In this document: positions 24,504 to 33,929 of the stretch, piece by piece | Layout: each line of letters starts with the position of its first letter | Position numbering within the stretch: position 1 is the first letter of the stretch | Origin: Nitrosomonas sp. | GTDB lineage: Bacteria > Pseudomonadota > Gammaproteobacteria > Burkholderiales > Nitrosomonadaceae | Length of the DNA: 60,668 nucleotides | Assembly (NCBI RefSeq): GCF_024282095.1 | Contig: NZ_JAMWZS010000014.1 | Location: 1 to 60,668 of the forward strand | Reading direction: 5' to 3' | Made by a program: the position numbers and the translations under genes | The notes under the pieces: generated by a model | Seen by the model: only the letters and a program-made list of their open reading frames with translations | Told to the model about the DNA's origin: nothing | The model's database searches: none

Positions 24504-25814
24504 ATGACACATATGCGCTTTATATTTCAGAAAAAAATGCAGCTAATGCTATTAGTTATGGCACTCGCACAAGGATTTAGCCTGAACAGTTTTGCTCAGA
24601 ACGATGCTGGTTCCGGATCCAAGAGCAATCATTGCCATGTATTAATTGCCGAACGGATTTTTGATGGCTTCAATTTGCTTGAAAATGCTGCGGTTTTGTT
24701 TAAAGGCAACAGAATTGCTCAGGTAGGCGATCACCATCAATTCGATGGGATATGCAACAACATCATCGACTTGGGTGATGCGACTATCCTTCCCGGTTTT
24801 ATTGAATCACACGCGCATTTAGCCATTCAAAACATTCCACATGAAAAAGTATTAAGACACGGCATCACGACAGCCAGAGACACCGGCGGTCCACTGCTAA
24901 AACCAATGGGCGGTAACGGTACCTTGCGCGTATTGAGTGCCGGGCCTATCATCCAAGCAATTGACGGTTATCCACTGAATGTCTTTGGCCATGACGAAAA
25001 CAATCATCAGGGTAAATATGATGCGGTAGGCATTGCAGTTGCAACCGTTGAAGACGCTGAAACAGTCGTCAAAGACTTGGTCGCAGGGGGCTCAACGATT
25101 ATCAAAATTGCGCTGGAGCCAGGCGGAGAAACCGGCGCACCATGGATGTCCACTCATGGTCACGGTGCCCCCCCCAAAACCCCCTGGCCACTACTTTCGC
25201 TGGATATCGTCAAGGCGATCGTTGCCACAGCACATTCATTGAACAAGAAGGTGGCGGCGCATGTAGGGGAAAATACTGGTGTTGAGCTGGCGCTGGATGG
25301 TGGCGTAGATGAATGGGCGCATATTCCTTGCGCGGAAATCCGTGAAGATCTGTTGCATCGCGCGGTCGCTCAAAACGTAGCTTTTGTGACCACCATTGAT
25401 ACGCTCTCCACTTGTACAGGCATTCATGCGAATACGCATAAGCTCGCGCATATCATAGCCCATGCTCCGGAAACAAAATCCAAGTTTATTTATGGATCTG
25501 AAATTGGCCATGACAATGTGCCCTGGGGGATCAATGGAGAGGAGATGAGTCTGATGTTGCATTTAACCAGCGGTGAATCCACTGATTCTACAGACGTGCT
25601 GAATGTATTGAAGGCAGCTACATCCGAAGCAGGTAAAAACTTGGGCAAACCGCTATTGGGAACATTGTTGCACGATGCACCGGCCGACATTATCGCCGTG
25701 CGCGGCAATCCGTTTATGCGATTTAAATTACTGGAATATCCCGACTTGGTCATCTCGGGCGGTCAAATTGTTGTCAATGAATTCAAGAAAAATAAAGAAA
25801 ATCATTCGAGGTAA
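24504..25814 (+). CDS. Secreted metal-dependent amidohydrolase
   Basis: ATG 24504 (436 aa) is chosen: it follows CAGGAAC and gives a signal peptide ending S-F-A-Q. The body is an amidohydrolase-superfamily barrel with a short urease-like beta domain: I-D-L-G-D-A-T-I-L-P-G-F-I-E-S-H-A-H with the metal His-x-His near 101-103. I-I-K-I holds the Lys that may be carboxylated, A-A-H-V-G-E-N-T follows, and the last third carries the catalytic-side segment. The superfamily cleaves amide bonds, for example in dipeptides; the substrate is not predictable. It is 3 bases from the next gene and co-transcribed with it. Confidence 0.8.
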   Translation: MTHMRFIFQKKMQLMLLVMALAQGFSLNSFAQNDAGSGSKSNHCHVLIAERIFDGFNLLENAAVLFKGNRIAQVGDHHQFDGICNNIIDLGDATILPGFIESHAHLAIQNIPHEKVLRHGITTARDTGGPLLKPMGGNGTLRVLSAGPIIQAIDGYPLNVFGHDENNHQGKYDAVGIAVATVEDAETVVKDLVAGGSTIIKIALEPGGETGAPWMSTHGHGAPPKTPWPLLSLDIVKAIVATAHSLNKKVAAHVGENTGVELALDGGVDEWAHIPCAEIREDLLHRAVAQNVAFVTTIDTLSTCTGIHANTHKLAHIIAHAPETKSKFIYGSEIGHDNVPWGINGEEMSLMLHLTSGESTDSTDVLNVLKAATSEAGKNLGKPLLGTLLHDAPADIIAVRGNPFMRFKLLEYPDLVISGGQIVVNEFKKNKENHSR

Positions 25815-25817
25815 CGC

Positions 25818-27362
25818 ATGAATCAACCATCTTCAAATATTCTGGGAAAAACCTGGCTTTACTGCACCGTATTTCTGACCGGTGCAGCGGTCATGGTGAT
25901 CGAACTGCTGGGTACACGCCTGATTGCACCCTTTTATGGCGCCAGCCTTTATGTCTGGACCTCACTCATCGCCGTCACATTAATCGCTTTGGCATTAGGT
26001 TACTATGTGGGCGGCATCTGGGCGGACCGGTCGCGGTCAGGACTTGCATTCATCATTGCAGCCGCCGGATTATTAACACTGATTATTCCTTGGTTAACCG
26101 AACCTGTGTTACTGGCAACCGATCCCTTCGGCTTGCGCCTGGGAAGTTTTATCAGTACCTTGATCCTATTTTCCCCCAGCTTGATGATGCTGGGCATGGT
26201 CGGGCCTTTCGCGGTGAAGTTATCCACGTCGGCTTTGGCCAATGTGGGCGCCAGTACCGGCTCCATCTACGCGGTCAGTACGGTAGGCAGCGTGATCGGA
26301 ACCCTATTCCTCGGTTTTTATCTCTTTCCACTGGTCGGGTCGCGTGAAATTTTCATCGGCTTGGGAATTGCGCTGCTGGTATTGGCCGTGATCGTCGCCA
26401 TTATTGAGCGTAATTATTTAAAATCCGTGATGGTCATGGCACCAACCGCTTTATTGGTGATCGTCAGTGCGGGTTTATATCCGCAAATCGCTAATTCAGG
26501 CAAAGCCGAATCGAGCGATGCCTTGCAAACCCGCTTTGAACGCGAAAGCCTGTACGGTTGGGTTCGGGTGATTGACAAGCCCAAAGAAAATATTCGCCTG
26601 CTTACCGCAGATGCTTCCACAATTGGTGCAGCCAGCATCAGCCACGGTGAGAATCTGTTGACGTATCAAAAAATTGTGACCCGGATCCCTGCACTGGTAC
26701 CCAATCTGAATAATGCCTTACTGATCGGCCAGGGCGCCGGGCATATGGCGATGGCGCTGAAAGATTATGGCATCGTGACGGATACGCTGGAAATAGATCC
26801 GGCGGTTGCGGAAGCGGCCAGCAATCACTTTGGATTTACGCCCACAGGTCGAACCATTATCGGCGATGCGCGTTATGAAATCCGTCAGCTTAAAGGCCCT
26901 TATGATTTGATCATCTTGGATGTATTTACCGGCGGCTCGGAACCCACGCACCTGTTGACGGTTGAGTTTCTGGCTCAATTGCGGCAATTACTTGCCGACC
27001 AAGGCATACTCGCACTGAATTTTGTGTCCTTTCTGGAAAATGGCCAGAATGCAGCACTGGCCTCTGTTGCCAAAACACTGGCGCAAGTTTTCCCGCACCA
27101 GCAAGTATTCATTTCCGATCCGGGTACGGATTTTAATGATTTTATTTTTCTTGCCACCAATCACACGATCAATCTGGACGATGCGGCGCTGCCCAGTACA
27201 CATCGCGCCTGGTTAAAGCAGCGACACTTGAATATTGATCAATCCCGGGGCGTGGTGCTAACGGATAATCTGAGTCAGCTGGAACGCCTGCAAATGCGTA
27301 AATCCGAGCATTATCGGCGCATGATCGTTGATTCTCTGGGAACCCGTCACTTTGTCCGTTAA
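25818..27362 (+). CDS. Membrane-fused spermidine synthase-like protein
   Basis: The 514-residue protein has seven or so membrane helices (residues about 15-220, beginning V-M-V-I-E-L-L-G-T-R-L-I-A-P-F-Y-G), then a cytosolic methyltransferase-like domain. That domain shows L-L-I-G-Q-G-A-G-H-M-A-M-A-L near 290, L-E-I-D-P-A-V-A-E-A near 310, I-G-D-A-R near 340 and D-L-I-I-L-D-V-F-T-G-G near 352. This is the 'fused MFS/spermidine synthase' layout. The soluble core resembles polyamine aminopropyltransferases; many fused members lack tested polyamine activity. GAGGTAAC lies just before ATG. Its role next to a secreted amidohydrolase is unknown. Confidence 0.85.
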   Translation: MNQPSSNILGKTWLYCTVFLTGAAVMVIELLGTRLIAPFYGASLYVWTSLIAVTLIALALGYYVGGIWADRSRSGLAFIIAAAGLLTLIIPWLTEPVLLATDPFGLRLGSFISTLILFSPSLMMLGMVGPFAVKLSTSALANVGASTGSIYAVSTVGSVIGTLFLGFYLFPLVGSREIFIGLGIALLVLAVIVAIIERNYLKSVMVMAPTALLVIVSAGLYPQIANSGKAESSDALQTRFERESLYGWVRVIDKPKENIRLLTADASTIGAASISHGENLLTYQKIVTRIPALVPNLNNALLIGQGAGHMAMALKDYGIVTDTLEIDPAVAEAASNHFGFTPTGRTIIGDARYEIRQLKGPYDLIILDVFTGGSEPTHLLTVEFLAQLRQLLADQGILALNFVSFLENGQNAALASVAKTLAQVFPHQQVFISDPGTDFNDFIFLATNHTINLDDAALPSTHRAWLKQRHLNIDQSRGVVLTDNLSQLERLQMRKSEHYRRMIVDSLGTRHFVR

Positions 27363-27406
27363 TGGATGCAAGTTTGAACCGCCCCGGGATTTCCGGAACA
27401 TATGAA

Positions 27407-28018
27407 TTAATTGCGCTGGATTTTCCGAAATGCAGCAGCGATTTCACGGCTTAATTTCTCTACAGCCTGACTTTGAGCTGACACCAGGGACTCATAATCG
27501 CGCGAGTCCACGGCTTCTCGTATCACTGATTTTTTGACTACCACGCGTTCTTTATGCGCTTGGGTGATGATCATCCAATCGACATCAAGGACGACTTGCC
27601 CGCCCAGATCGCCATCGAATCGTTTAACGTCGATCGCAACACGGTAATCGATAGTAAACGGCACATTTTGTCGTGGCAGAAAAATACGCTGAGTATCCAG
27701 GAGGATGGACAGGTTTTCGCCAAGCACCCTTACAAAATCAGCTTCCAGCGATCCACCCCAGCGTCGGAATTCATGAATTGCTAACGTATACGCCGTAGGC
27801 CGGGTAACGATTTGCGGGCGATCCAGATAGGATGGAAACGAAACGAGGTTCAGCGAAATAGTGGTATCACCGCCGTGATAAGCGGCTTGAGGCGTCGGAT
27901 CTACTGCCTGCATGGCACTTAACGTATAAAATGTGTAAGTAGGCGTAGTTGCGCATCCGGCTATCAATATCGCCACCAAGACGGTTAGACAATGAAATAC
28001 ACGGGATATCGGTATCAT
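27407..28018 (-). CDS. pqiC: PqiC lipoprotein (ABC-type auxiliary, YmbA-like)
   Basis: The 203-residue protein has a lipoprotein signal (L-I-A-G-C; Cys near 22) and the family start T-P-T-Y-T-F-Y-T-L-S-A. PqiC is the outer-membrane lipoprotein of the Pqi lipid-transport system and binds the end of the PqiB tube. Its ATG overlaps the pqiB TGA by 4 bases, so translation is coupled. Last gene of the operon. Confidence 0.88.
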   Translation of the reverse strand: MIPISRVFHCLTVLVAILIAGCATTPTYTFYTLSAMQAVDPTPQAAYHGGDTTISLNLVSFPSYLDRPQIVTRPTAYTLAIHEFRRWGGSLEADFVRVLGENLSILLDTQRIFLPRQNVPFTIDYRVAIDVKRFDGDLGGQVVLDVDWMIITQAHKERVVVKKSVIREAVDSRDYESLVSAQSQAVEKLSREIAAAFRKIQRN

Positions 28019-29646
28019 TGATTTTCTCGCTTACCGTGAATGAGTGCCTCGGGATGTCGCTCCAGATAATCGGCCATCATGCGAATAGAGCGGGCAGCTT
28101 TTGACAACTCATCGAGCACATCTTGCAGATCATGTTGCGTGGACGATTCGCTTTGAATTGTTTGCTCCATGGTAGCAAGCGTCTTCCGGGTCTGATCCAA
28201 TGTTGCGGTGATCGCCGGTGTAACGAAAGTATTCAGCGTTTGAACCAATCGTTCCGTTTCCTGCATGGTCGACGTCAGCGTAATGACTGATTCCTGAAAC
28301 TGGCTGCCAATTTTCTCCAATGGGAGCTTCTTCAGTTTTTTGACCAGGCTGGCAAGCGTGGTGCTGATTTCCTCAAAAGGTGTTGGCGTGGTGGGAAACA
28401 CAGGCGGTGCTTTTTCCCAATTAATGCTTGCGGTAGGCGCATCAGTAATAAAATCCAGATCGACAAACAACTGACCTGTCATATAATTTCCGGTTTTCAA
28501 CTGGGCACGCATCCCTCGGTTGACGAAGTCATTCATAACTCTTTTGTGGTGGTCGCGTATAAATTCGATCTGGTTGGGTACGCCTTTGAATATCATACGC
28601 TCAGGTATAAATTCTATCGTTACTGGAATCATGATGTCGTTTGATTGCGCATTGAATTCCATATTGATACCAATCACTTCCCCGACCTTAATTCCTCTGA
28701 ATTCTACCGGTGCACCCAAACTTAGGCCGCGCACCGAACCGGAAAAATGCAATACATATTCAATCTGAAATGCATGACTTTCCCGCATGGTAGCTTCACG
28801 GTTTTTGAACAGAACAAATTCATAGTCCTTGGCAACAGGTTCTGCCTCACCCAGTTTTTTTGGCGTTTCAAAAGCGATGCCACCCATCATGACAGTGACC
28901 AATGATTCAGTACTGATATGGACACCATTGGCATCTAAAGACATTTCCAGGCCGCTCGCATTCCAAAAACGGGTACTGGAATTGACCTGTTTGTCATGAG
29001 GTGAATGGATGAATACATCAATCTCCACCGATTGACCATCCACAGCGAATCGATAGCCGATTACCTGACCTACTTTGATCATACGGTAATATATCGGCGA
29101 TCCGACATCCAGAGAACTCAGGTTATCGGCACGAAGAAAAAAATGACTGCCAGGCGCATAATCCGTCAACGCCGGTGGAGTTTCCAGTCCGACGAAATGC
29201 TTCGCATCATCACCTTCTTTGCCGGGATCTATACCGATATAAGCGCCGGATAATAGCGTACTCAGTCCGGAAACCTCGCCCGCCGCAATGCGTGCGCGAA
29301 CTACCCAAAACCGCGTACTTTCTGTCAAATAATGTTTGGCGTCCCTAACCAATTCAGCAGTGACAATAACGTGCGACAGATCATCGCTCAGTTCAATTGA
29401 CTGGATCTGGCCAATTTCGACGTTTTTGTATTTGATCTTGGTTTTACCCGCTTCCAGTCCTTCTGCGGTTTTGAAGCTTATCGTGATAGTGGGGCCAGTT
29501 TCAGACCACGTTTTATAAGCCAGCCATGCACCGACAAGTAGTGCCACCAGTGGAATCAGCCAAACGATGGATATTCCGTTGCGGGTTTCCAAGCTCGCTG
29601 CCGGCAGGTCGTTGATCTGTTTTTCATTTAAGCTTTGCTCATTCAT
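28015..29646 (-). CDS. pqiB: PqiB, MCE-domain lipid-transport tube protein
   Basis: PqiB is anchored by one N-terminal helix (about 25-46, I-S-I-V-W-L-I-P-L-V-A-L-L-V-G) and then carries three MCE (MlaD) domains. Each contains the G-L-x-x-G-x-x-x-(K/R)-x-x-x-V-x-x-G pattern (about 55-140, 170-265 and 290-385). A long C-terminal coiled coil (about 430-520) builds a periplasm-spanning needle. ATG 29646 (543 aa) is preferred for spacing to AGAG; ATG 29661 is possible. It overlaps the second pqiA gene by 8 bases. E. coli PqiB has 546 residues, so the size agrees. Confidence 0.92.
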   Translation of the reverse strand: MNEQSLNEKQINDLPAASLETRNGISIVWLIPLVALLVGAWLAYKTWSETGPTITISFKTAEGLEAGKTKIKYKNVEIGQIQSIELSDDLSHVIVTAELVRDAKHYLTESTRFWVVRARIAAGEVSGLSTLLSGAYIGIDPGKEGDDAKHFVGLETPPALTDYAPGSHFFLRADNLSSLDVGSPIYYRMIKVGQVIGYRFAVDGQSVEIDVFIHSPHDKQVNSSTRFWNASGLEMSLDANGVHISTESLVTVMMGGIAFETPKKLGEAEPVAKDYEFVLFKNREATMRESHAFQIEYVLHFSGSVRGLSLGAPVEFRGIKVGEVIGINMEFNAQSNDIMIPVTIEFIPERMIFKGVPNQIEFIRDHHKRVMNDFVNRGMRAQLKTGNYMTGQLFVDLDFITDAPTASINWEKAPPVFPTTPTPFEEISTTLASLVKKLKKLPLEKIGSQFQESVITLTSTMQETERLVQTLNTFVTPAITATLDQTRKTLATMEQTIQSESSTQHDLQDVLDELSKAARSIRMMADYLERHPEALIHGKRENQ

Positions 29647-30274
29647 TATTTTTCTCTGCATTATCCCAGATCAGCCTGGGATCGAATGACATGGCCGCCA
29701 GCATCGTCAGTACTACAACCGCCCCAAAAGCTACAGCGCCGCTGCCCGCATCGATATCAGCCAATCCTTGAATTTTGACCAAAGCCACCATCAATGTCAC
29801 CACATAGATATCAACCATGGACCAGCGCCCCATGATTTCCGCCAAACGGTATAGCCATGCCCGTTCCCGGGGGCGCCACGAAGAACGCACTTGAACGGAA
29901 ATCGCCAGATAAGTGAGAATAACCAACTTCAGTGCAGGTACAAAAACGCTGGCTATAAATATTATCAGGGCCAGTAGCCACGAACCTGTAACCAGAAGAT
30001 AGTTAACACCGCTTAAAATCGTATTCGACTGGATCGATCCCAGGTTGGTCGTTGTCATAATTGGCAATACATTGGCCGGGATATACAAAACGTAGGCGGC
30101 AAGCAAATAGGCCCACGTCCGTGGCAGACTATCGGGTTTGCGTAAATGCAAGGATGTACCGCAACGGTGGCAACAAACATGTGCCTCGGCCACTTTATGC
30201 AACAGGCCGCAGCTGTGGCAGTTTATCAGACCGGCAGCGGCTGCAGTAATCCAGGCGTTAGTTTGATCGTTCAT
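29639..30274 (-). CDS. pqiA: PqiA-like membrane protein, second half-size copy
   Basis: The 211-residue protein starts with a zinc-ribbon pair (C-H-S-C-G and C-C-H-R-C-G, about 20-41), then four membrane helices with A-N-V-L-P-I-M near 67-73 and R-W-S-M-V-D-I-Y near 150-157, typical of PqiA. Its ATG overlaps the preceding gene's TGA by 4 bases. E. coli PqiA is a single chain of about 417 residues built of two such halves; here each half is a separate gene. Inner-membrane partner of the PqiB tube. Confidence 0.88.
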   Translation of the reverse strand: MNDQTNAWITAAAAGLINCHSCGLLHKVAEAHVCCHRCGTSLHLRKPDSLPRTWAYLLAAYVLYIPANVLPIMTTTNLGSIQSNTILSGVNYLLVTGSWLLALIIFIASVFVPALKLVILTYLAISVQVRSSWRPRERAWLYRLAEIMGRWSMVDIYVVTLMVALVKIQGLADIDAGSGAVAFGAVVVLTMLAAMSFDPRLIWDNAEKNNE

Positions 30275-30882
30275 TGGCTAGCTCCCAGCTTTTCCCATAC
30301 CAGATCCGGGTCGAGGCTGGATGTGGTCGCTGCCAATACAAAAATAAGAATGCCAAAGGACCACAGGGCAACGCCAGGAATAATCGTCGCCATGGCAGCC
30401 AACTTGACCACGGAAACCAGAATACCGAGCATGAAGACTTCCATCATGCTCCAAGGCCTAAGCGCTGATGTAAAGCGAAATACTTCAGCCGTATAGGGCG
30501 CAATGCGATTGAACTTTAATGGTAAAAATACATAGAGCAACGTGACAAGCAAGGTAAAAGGCGCGAGGATGGTGGTAGTGAATACGAGACCTGCAAGCAG
30601 GTGCATGTCCTGATCAAGCAGTTCCCGGACTCCAGAAAGCAAAATAGTTTCTGTGCTTTGCCTTTCAAATTGAAAGCCGATAATCGGAAAGGCATTGGAG
30701 ATCACAAATAAAATCAATCCGGTAATCGTATATGCCAGAGTCAAATCCAGGCTGTGTCGTTTATGTTTAAGTAGTACAGCAGCGCAGCGAGGACATTTCA
30801 CCACGCCCTCCTCGAACGAATGATCCACGCGCAACAGTAAATCGCACTCATGACAGGCCATTAACGAAACGCAACCAGTCAT
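30271..30882 (-). CDS. pqiA: PqiA-like membrane protein, first half-size copy
   Basis: I move the start to ATG 30882 (203 aa), because GGAGGAG lies 8 bases upstream. The longer open frame (to 30969) has a nonsense-like N-terminus. C-H-E-C and C-P-R-C (about 11-14 and 32-35) form a zinc ribbon. Four helices follow, with S-N-A-F-P-I-I near 72 and R-P-W-S-M-M-E-V-F near 145. It opens the operon pqiA-pqiA-pqiB-pqiC, all with overlapping ends. Operon function: phospholipid movement between inner and outer membranes and envelope-stress resistance. Confidence 0.88.
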   Translation of the reverse strand: MTGCVSLMACHECDLLLRVDHSFEEGVVKCPRCAAVLLKHKRHSLDLTLAYTITGLILFVISNAFPIIGFQFERQSTETILLSGVRELLDQDMHLLAGLVFTTTILAPFTLLVTLLYVFLPLKFNRIAPYTAEVFRFTSALRPWSMMEVFMLGILVSVVKLAAMATIIPGVALWSFGILIFVLAATTSSLDPDLVWEKLGASQ

Positions 30883-31059
30883 CCGTATTTCTCCTCCTAA
30901 ATTCGCTAATTTACCACGTAAAACAAGTACGCAAATCTGAGTACTCTCAATGGATGGTTGTTGATTCAATGGGTACCAACCATTTTATCCGGTAACAGGT
31001 TGCTGAAAAATTATCTGCGTTGTCTCGAATGCGTTTTTCAACCACCGGTAGTTGAATCG

Positions 31060-32736
31060 CTAATCGCCAGCACCACCTTGCAACATCTCCGCAGCATGCT
31101 GACGTGTTGTTTCGGTGATGTTGATCCCGCCCAACATACGCGCGATTTCTTCGATACGCTCCTGCTGGTTCAGAATGGTGATTTTGCTCAGAACCTGCTG
31201 ATTTTCTGCGTTGCCAGCTAACTTAACAACTTGCCATTGTTGATCTCCGGTCGCTGCCACTTGCGGCAGGTGCGTAATACACAATACCTGCCGTTCTTTC
31301 CCCAACTGTTTCAACAAATGGCCAACAATCTCCGCAACCTGCCCACCAATCCCGACATCGACCTCATCAAATATTAATGTGGGTACCGCGCCGACTTTAC
31401 TGGTAATCACTTGGATAGCCAGACTGATACGCGACAATTCACCGCCCGAGGCCACTTTCGCCAGAGGCCGCAATGGCAATCCCTGGTGAGCTGCAACCTG
31501 GAATTCAATCTGCTCCAGACCATTGGCGTTTCCCTGTTCCATGGGTATCAATGCCACTGAAAATTCACTGCCGGCCATGGCAATGGTTTGCATCGCAGCA
31601 CTCACTTGGCGGGATAATGCTTTGCTGCCTTTTTGGCGTATCGCGCTCAGTGCTTGCGCTTGTTTGAGGTATTCAGCTTGTGCGGCCGCTTCGAGCGCTT
31701 GTAAGTGACTGATATTTGAGTCCGAACCGAGTGCTTCCAATTGCTGCGTAATGGCATCGAGCAATGGCGGTAATGCTTCAGGTGCCGTACGAAATTTTCT
31801 CGCCAGCGTATGGATTGCTGACAAGCGTTGTTCGATATCCTGTAATGCCTGCGGATCCAGATCCAGACTCTGGCGATAATGCTTCAGTTCATAAACGCTT
31901 TCCTGCAGCTGGATGTGCGCTGAATCCAGCAAATCGGTAATGGGCTTAAGCTGATTGTCGTACTCGAGAAGATTGCGCAATTGGCTATTGATTGCATTGA
32001 GTTGCGTCAGTACTGACGATTCGCTTTCAGATAACGCCTCAATCCCTGTTTCAGCCGCCGCCAATAGCGTGGCGACATGCGATAACCGGCTATGATCAAT
32101 CTGTAGTGCGTGCCATTCTTCCGGCGTAATATTGAATGCTGATAATTCATGCAATTGCCATTCAAGCTGGTCACGCTTGTCACGCGATTCCACCGCACGC
32201 TGTTCCATGGCAATTCTTTGCTGATAACAGTCCTGCCAATTCTGATAAGCCGCCCTGACCGCATGCGCCAAATCATCGCAACCGGAAAAAGCATCCAATA
32301 ATTCACGCTGCGCGTCTTTCTGCAACAGGGATTGATGGGCATGTTGACTGTGAATGGCTACCAGGTATTCACCTGCGGCACGTAACTGTTGTAACGTCAC
32401 CGTATGCCCATTGATATAACCGCGCGAACGCCCATTGGTTTCAATAATGCGGCGCAGTAAACAGGTATCCGCATCGCCGTGCAAATCGTTTTCGTTCAAC
32501 CACTGCGACAACTCCGGCGAGCGACTGATGTCAAATGTCACATTGATTTCAGCACGCTCACAACCGAGCCGTATCTGGCTGGCATCACCGCGTTCCCCCA
32601 GGGCGAGCGTCAGCGCATCAATCAGAATGGATTTACCTGCTCCGGTTTCTCCGGTCAATACCGTGAAACCGGGCATCACATCCAGTTCGATCCGATCAAC
32701 AATAACGAAATCTTTGATGCTCAGGTGCGTTAGCAT
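31060..32736 (-). CDS. recN: DNA repair ATPase RecN
   Basis: RecN is an SMC-like protein acting in double-strand break repair. The start is set at ATG 32736 (558 aa, the usual size), giving M-L-T-H-L-S-I-K-D-F-V-I-V. The longer frame to 32970 would overlap nadK and reads no conserved residue. Walker A G-E-T-G-A-G-K-S lies near 30-37. A long coiled-coil arm spans about 155-370. The signature S-G-G-E-L-S-R and Walker B L-I-F-D-E-V-D-V-G lie near 430 and 460. It is 22 bases downstream of nadK, a common betaproteobacterial order. Confidence 0.94.
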   Translation of the reverse strand: MLTHLSIKDFVIVDRIELDVMPGFTVLTGETGAGKSILIDALTLALGERGDASQIRLGCERAEINVTFDISRSPELSQWLNENDLHGDADTCLLRRIIETNGRSRGYINGHTVTLQQLRAAGEYLVAIHSQHAHQSLLQKDAQRELLDAFSGCDDLAHAVRAAYQNWQDCYQQRIAMEQRAVESRDKRDQLEWQLHELSAFNITPEEWHALQIDHSRLSHVATLLAAAETGIEALSESESSVLTQLNAINSQLRNLLEYDNQLKPITDLLDSAHIQLQESVYELKHYRQSLDLDPQALQDIEQRLSAIHTLARKFRTAPEALPPLLDAITQQLEALGSDSNISHLQALEAAAQAEYLKQAQALSAIRQKGSKALSRQVSAAMQTIAMAGSEFSVALIPMEQGNANGLEQIEFQVAAHQGLPLRPLAKVASGGELSRISLAIQVITSKVGAVPTLIFDEVDVGIGGQVAEIVGHLLKQLGKERQVLCITHLPQVAATGDQQWQVVKLAGNAENQQVLSKITILNQQERIEEIARMLGGINITETTRQHAAEMLQGGAGD

Positions 32737-32758
32737 AATTGCGCATTGTGCGGACACA

Positions 32759-33631
32759 TCAGGGAAATTCGCTCCAACCCAATTTTTCCCGCAACATGCG
32801 GTAATAACTGTGATTGACTGAATGTAACAACCGCACGGTTTTTGGGAAACGCCGCACAACGATGCTATCCGTCTGTTCCAGATCAAAACAGGAATGACTG
32901 TCACAGTTGATGCGCACATTGACAGCACTTTGCATCTGGATTTGTACACTGGCATCCGGTCCGATGACAATCGGGCGATTGCTCAGCGTGTGGGGACAAA
33001 CCGGTACCAATGCAATCAGATCCAAGCTGGGATGCAGAATGGGACCACCGGATGATAATGCGTAAGCCGTTGATCCGGTGGGTGTCGCCACGATCAAACC
33101 ATCGGAGCGCAGGGTATTCACATACTCGTTGTCAACTTTCACTTCAAATTCGATCATGCCACTGCTCATGCCCCGATACAGCACCACATCGTTAAATGCC
33201 AAGCTGCCAAACGCACTACTGCCGTTACGAATCACTTCGGCATACAGCAACATGCGACGCTCGGTGGTATATTGCCCCGCCAGCATTTCATCAAGCGTTT
33301 CAAACATGGTATCCGCGGACAGATCCGTGAGAAAACCCAGCCTTCCCTGATTAATGCCAATTAAGGGCACATCATAGGAAACCAGCATGCGCGCAATATT
33401 CAACATCGTGCCATCGCCCCCCATGACAACCGCGAGATCAGCTTGCTCACCAATTTCTTCCAGTGACAGCACGGGATATTTATCGCTACACACATGAGAT
33501 GCCGTGAGATGATCCAGCAGAACTTTATAATTCTTTTTGATCAAATACTCAGCAAGATTGAGCAGCGGTATCGCAATTTCCGGATTTTTATGTTTACCAA
33601 TCAGTGCAATTGTTGTAAATGGAGAACTCAT
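32759..33631 (-). CDS. nadK: NAD kinase
   Basis: NadK phosphorylates NAD to NADP. The 290-residue protein has G-G-D-G-T-M-L near 75-81 (ATP-grasping GGDG motif), a conserved N-x-G-x-L-G-F-L-T-like stretch (N-Q-G-R-L-G-F-L-T near 97), and T-P-T-G-S-T-A-Y-A-L-S-S-G-G-P near 183-197. Size and start are normal. It forms a unit with recN. The region to hrcA (298 bases) holds the divergent promoters; no CIRCE element is visible there. Confidence 0.96.
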   Translation of the reverse strand: MSSPFTTIALIGKHKNPEIAIPLLNLAEYLIKKNYKVLLDHLTASHVCSDKYPVLSLEEIGEQADLAVVMGGDGTMLNIARMLVSYDVPLIGINQGRLGFLTDLSADTMFETLDEMLAGQYTTERRMLLYAEVIRNGSSAFGSLAFNDVVLYRGMSSGMIEFEVKVDNEYVNTLRSDGLIVATPTGSTAYALSSGGPILHPSLDLIALVPVCPHTLSNRPIVIGPDASVQIQMQSAVNVRINCDSHSCFDLEQTDSIVVRRFPKTVRLLHSVNHSYYRMLREKLGWSEFP

Positions 33632-33929
33632 TACTTAAAAGTATTGTCAATGAAATGATTGTGTTAGATGAAAATCAAATATAAACGCTAAAATTGCCAC
33701 TAAAAAATGCACTCAGTTAACGATCAATCTGTGTAGGATGTAAAATAGCTTCATCGCGTATGCCCAGCCACAAATTAAACCAAGAAAAATAACCAAACAT
33801 ACAATGCAGCTTAAGCGATTAAAGATAGGCACTAATAGCCTGCTAATACTTGGAAAGTTTAGCATATATAAGGCACAATCACTGCTTACTACGCAATATG
33901 AAAACTATCGGTTGGTGTAGAATTACCCT

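Noticed and set aside
30271-31000. Split pqiA read as one gene broken by a frameshift
   Set aside because: The two halves overlap by ATGA, each begins with its own zinc ribbon, and each has a normal four-helix layout. Two separate genes are the simpler reading.
32737-32970. Longer RecN start at 32970
   Set aside because: The extra 78 residues overlap nadK, match nothing in RecN, and the inner ATG gives the standard protein length and N-terminus.
33632-33929. CIRCE (HrcA operator) upstream of hrcA
   Set aside because: No TTAGCACTC-N9-GAGTGCTAA-like inverted repeat could be found in this gap.
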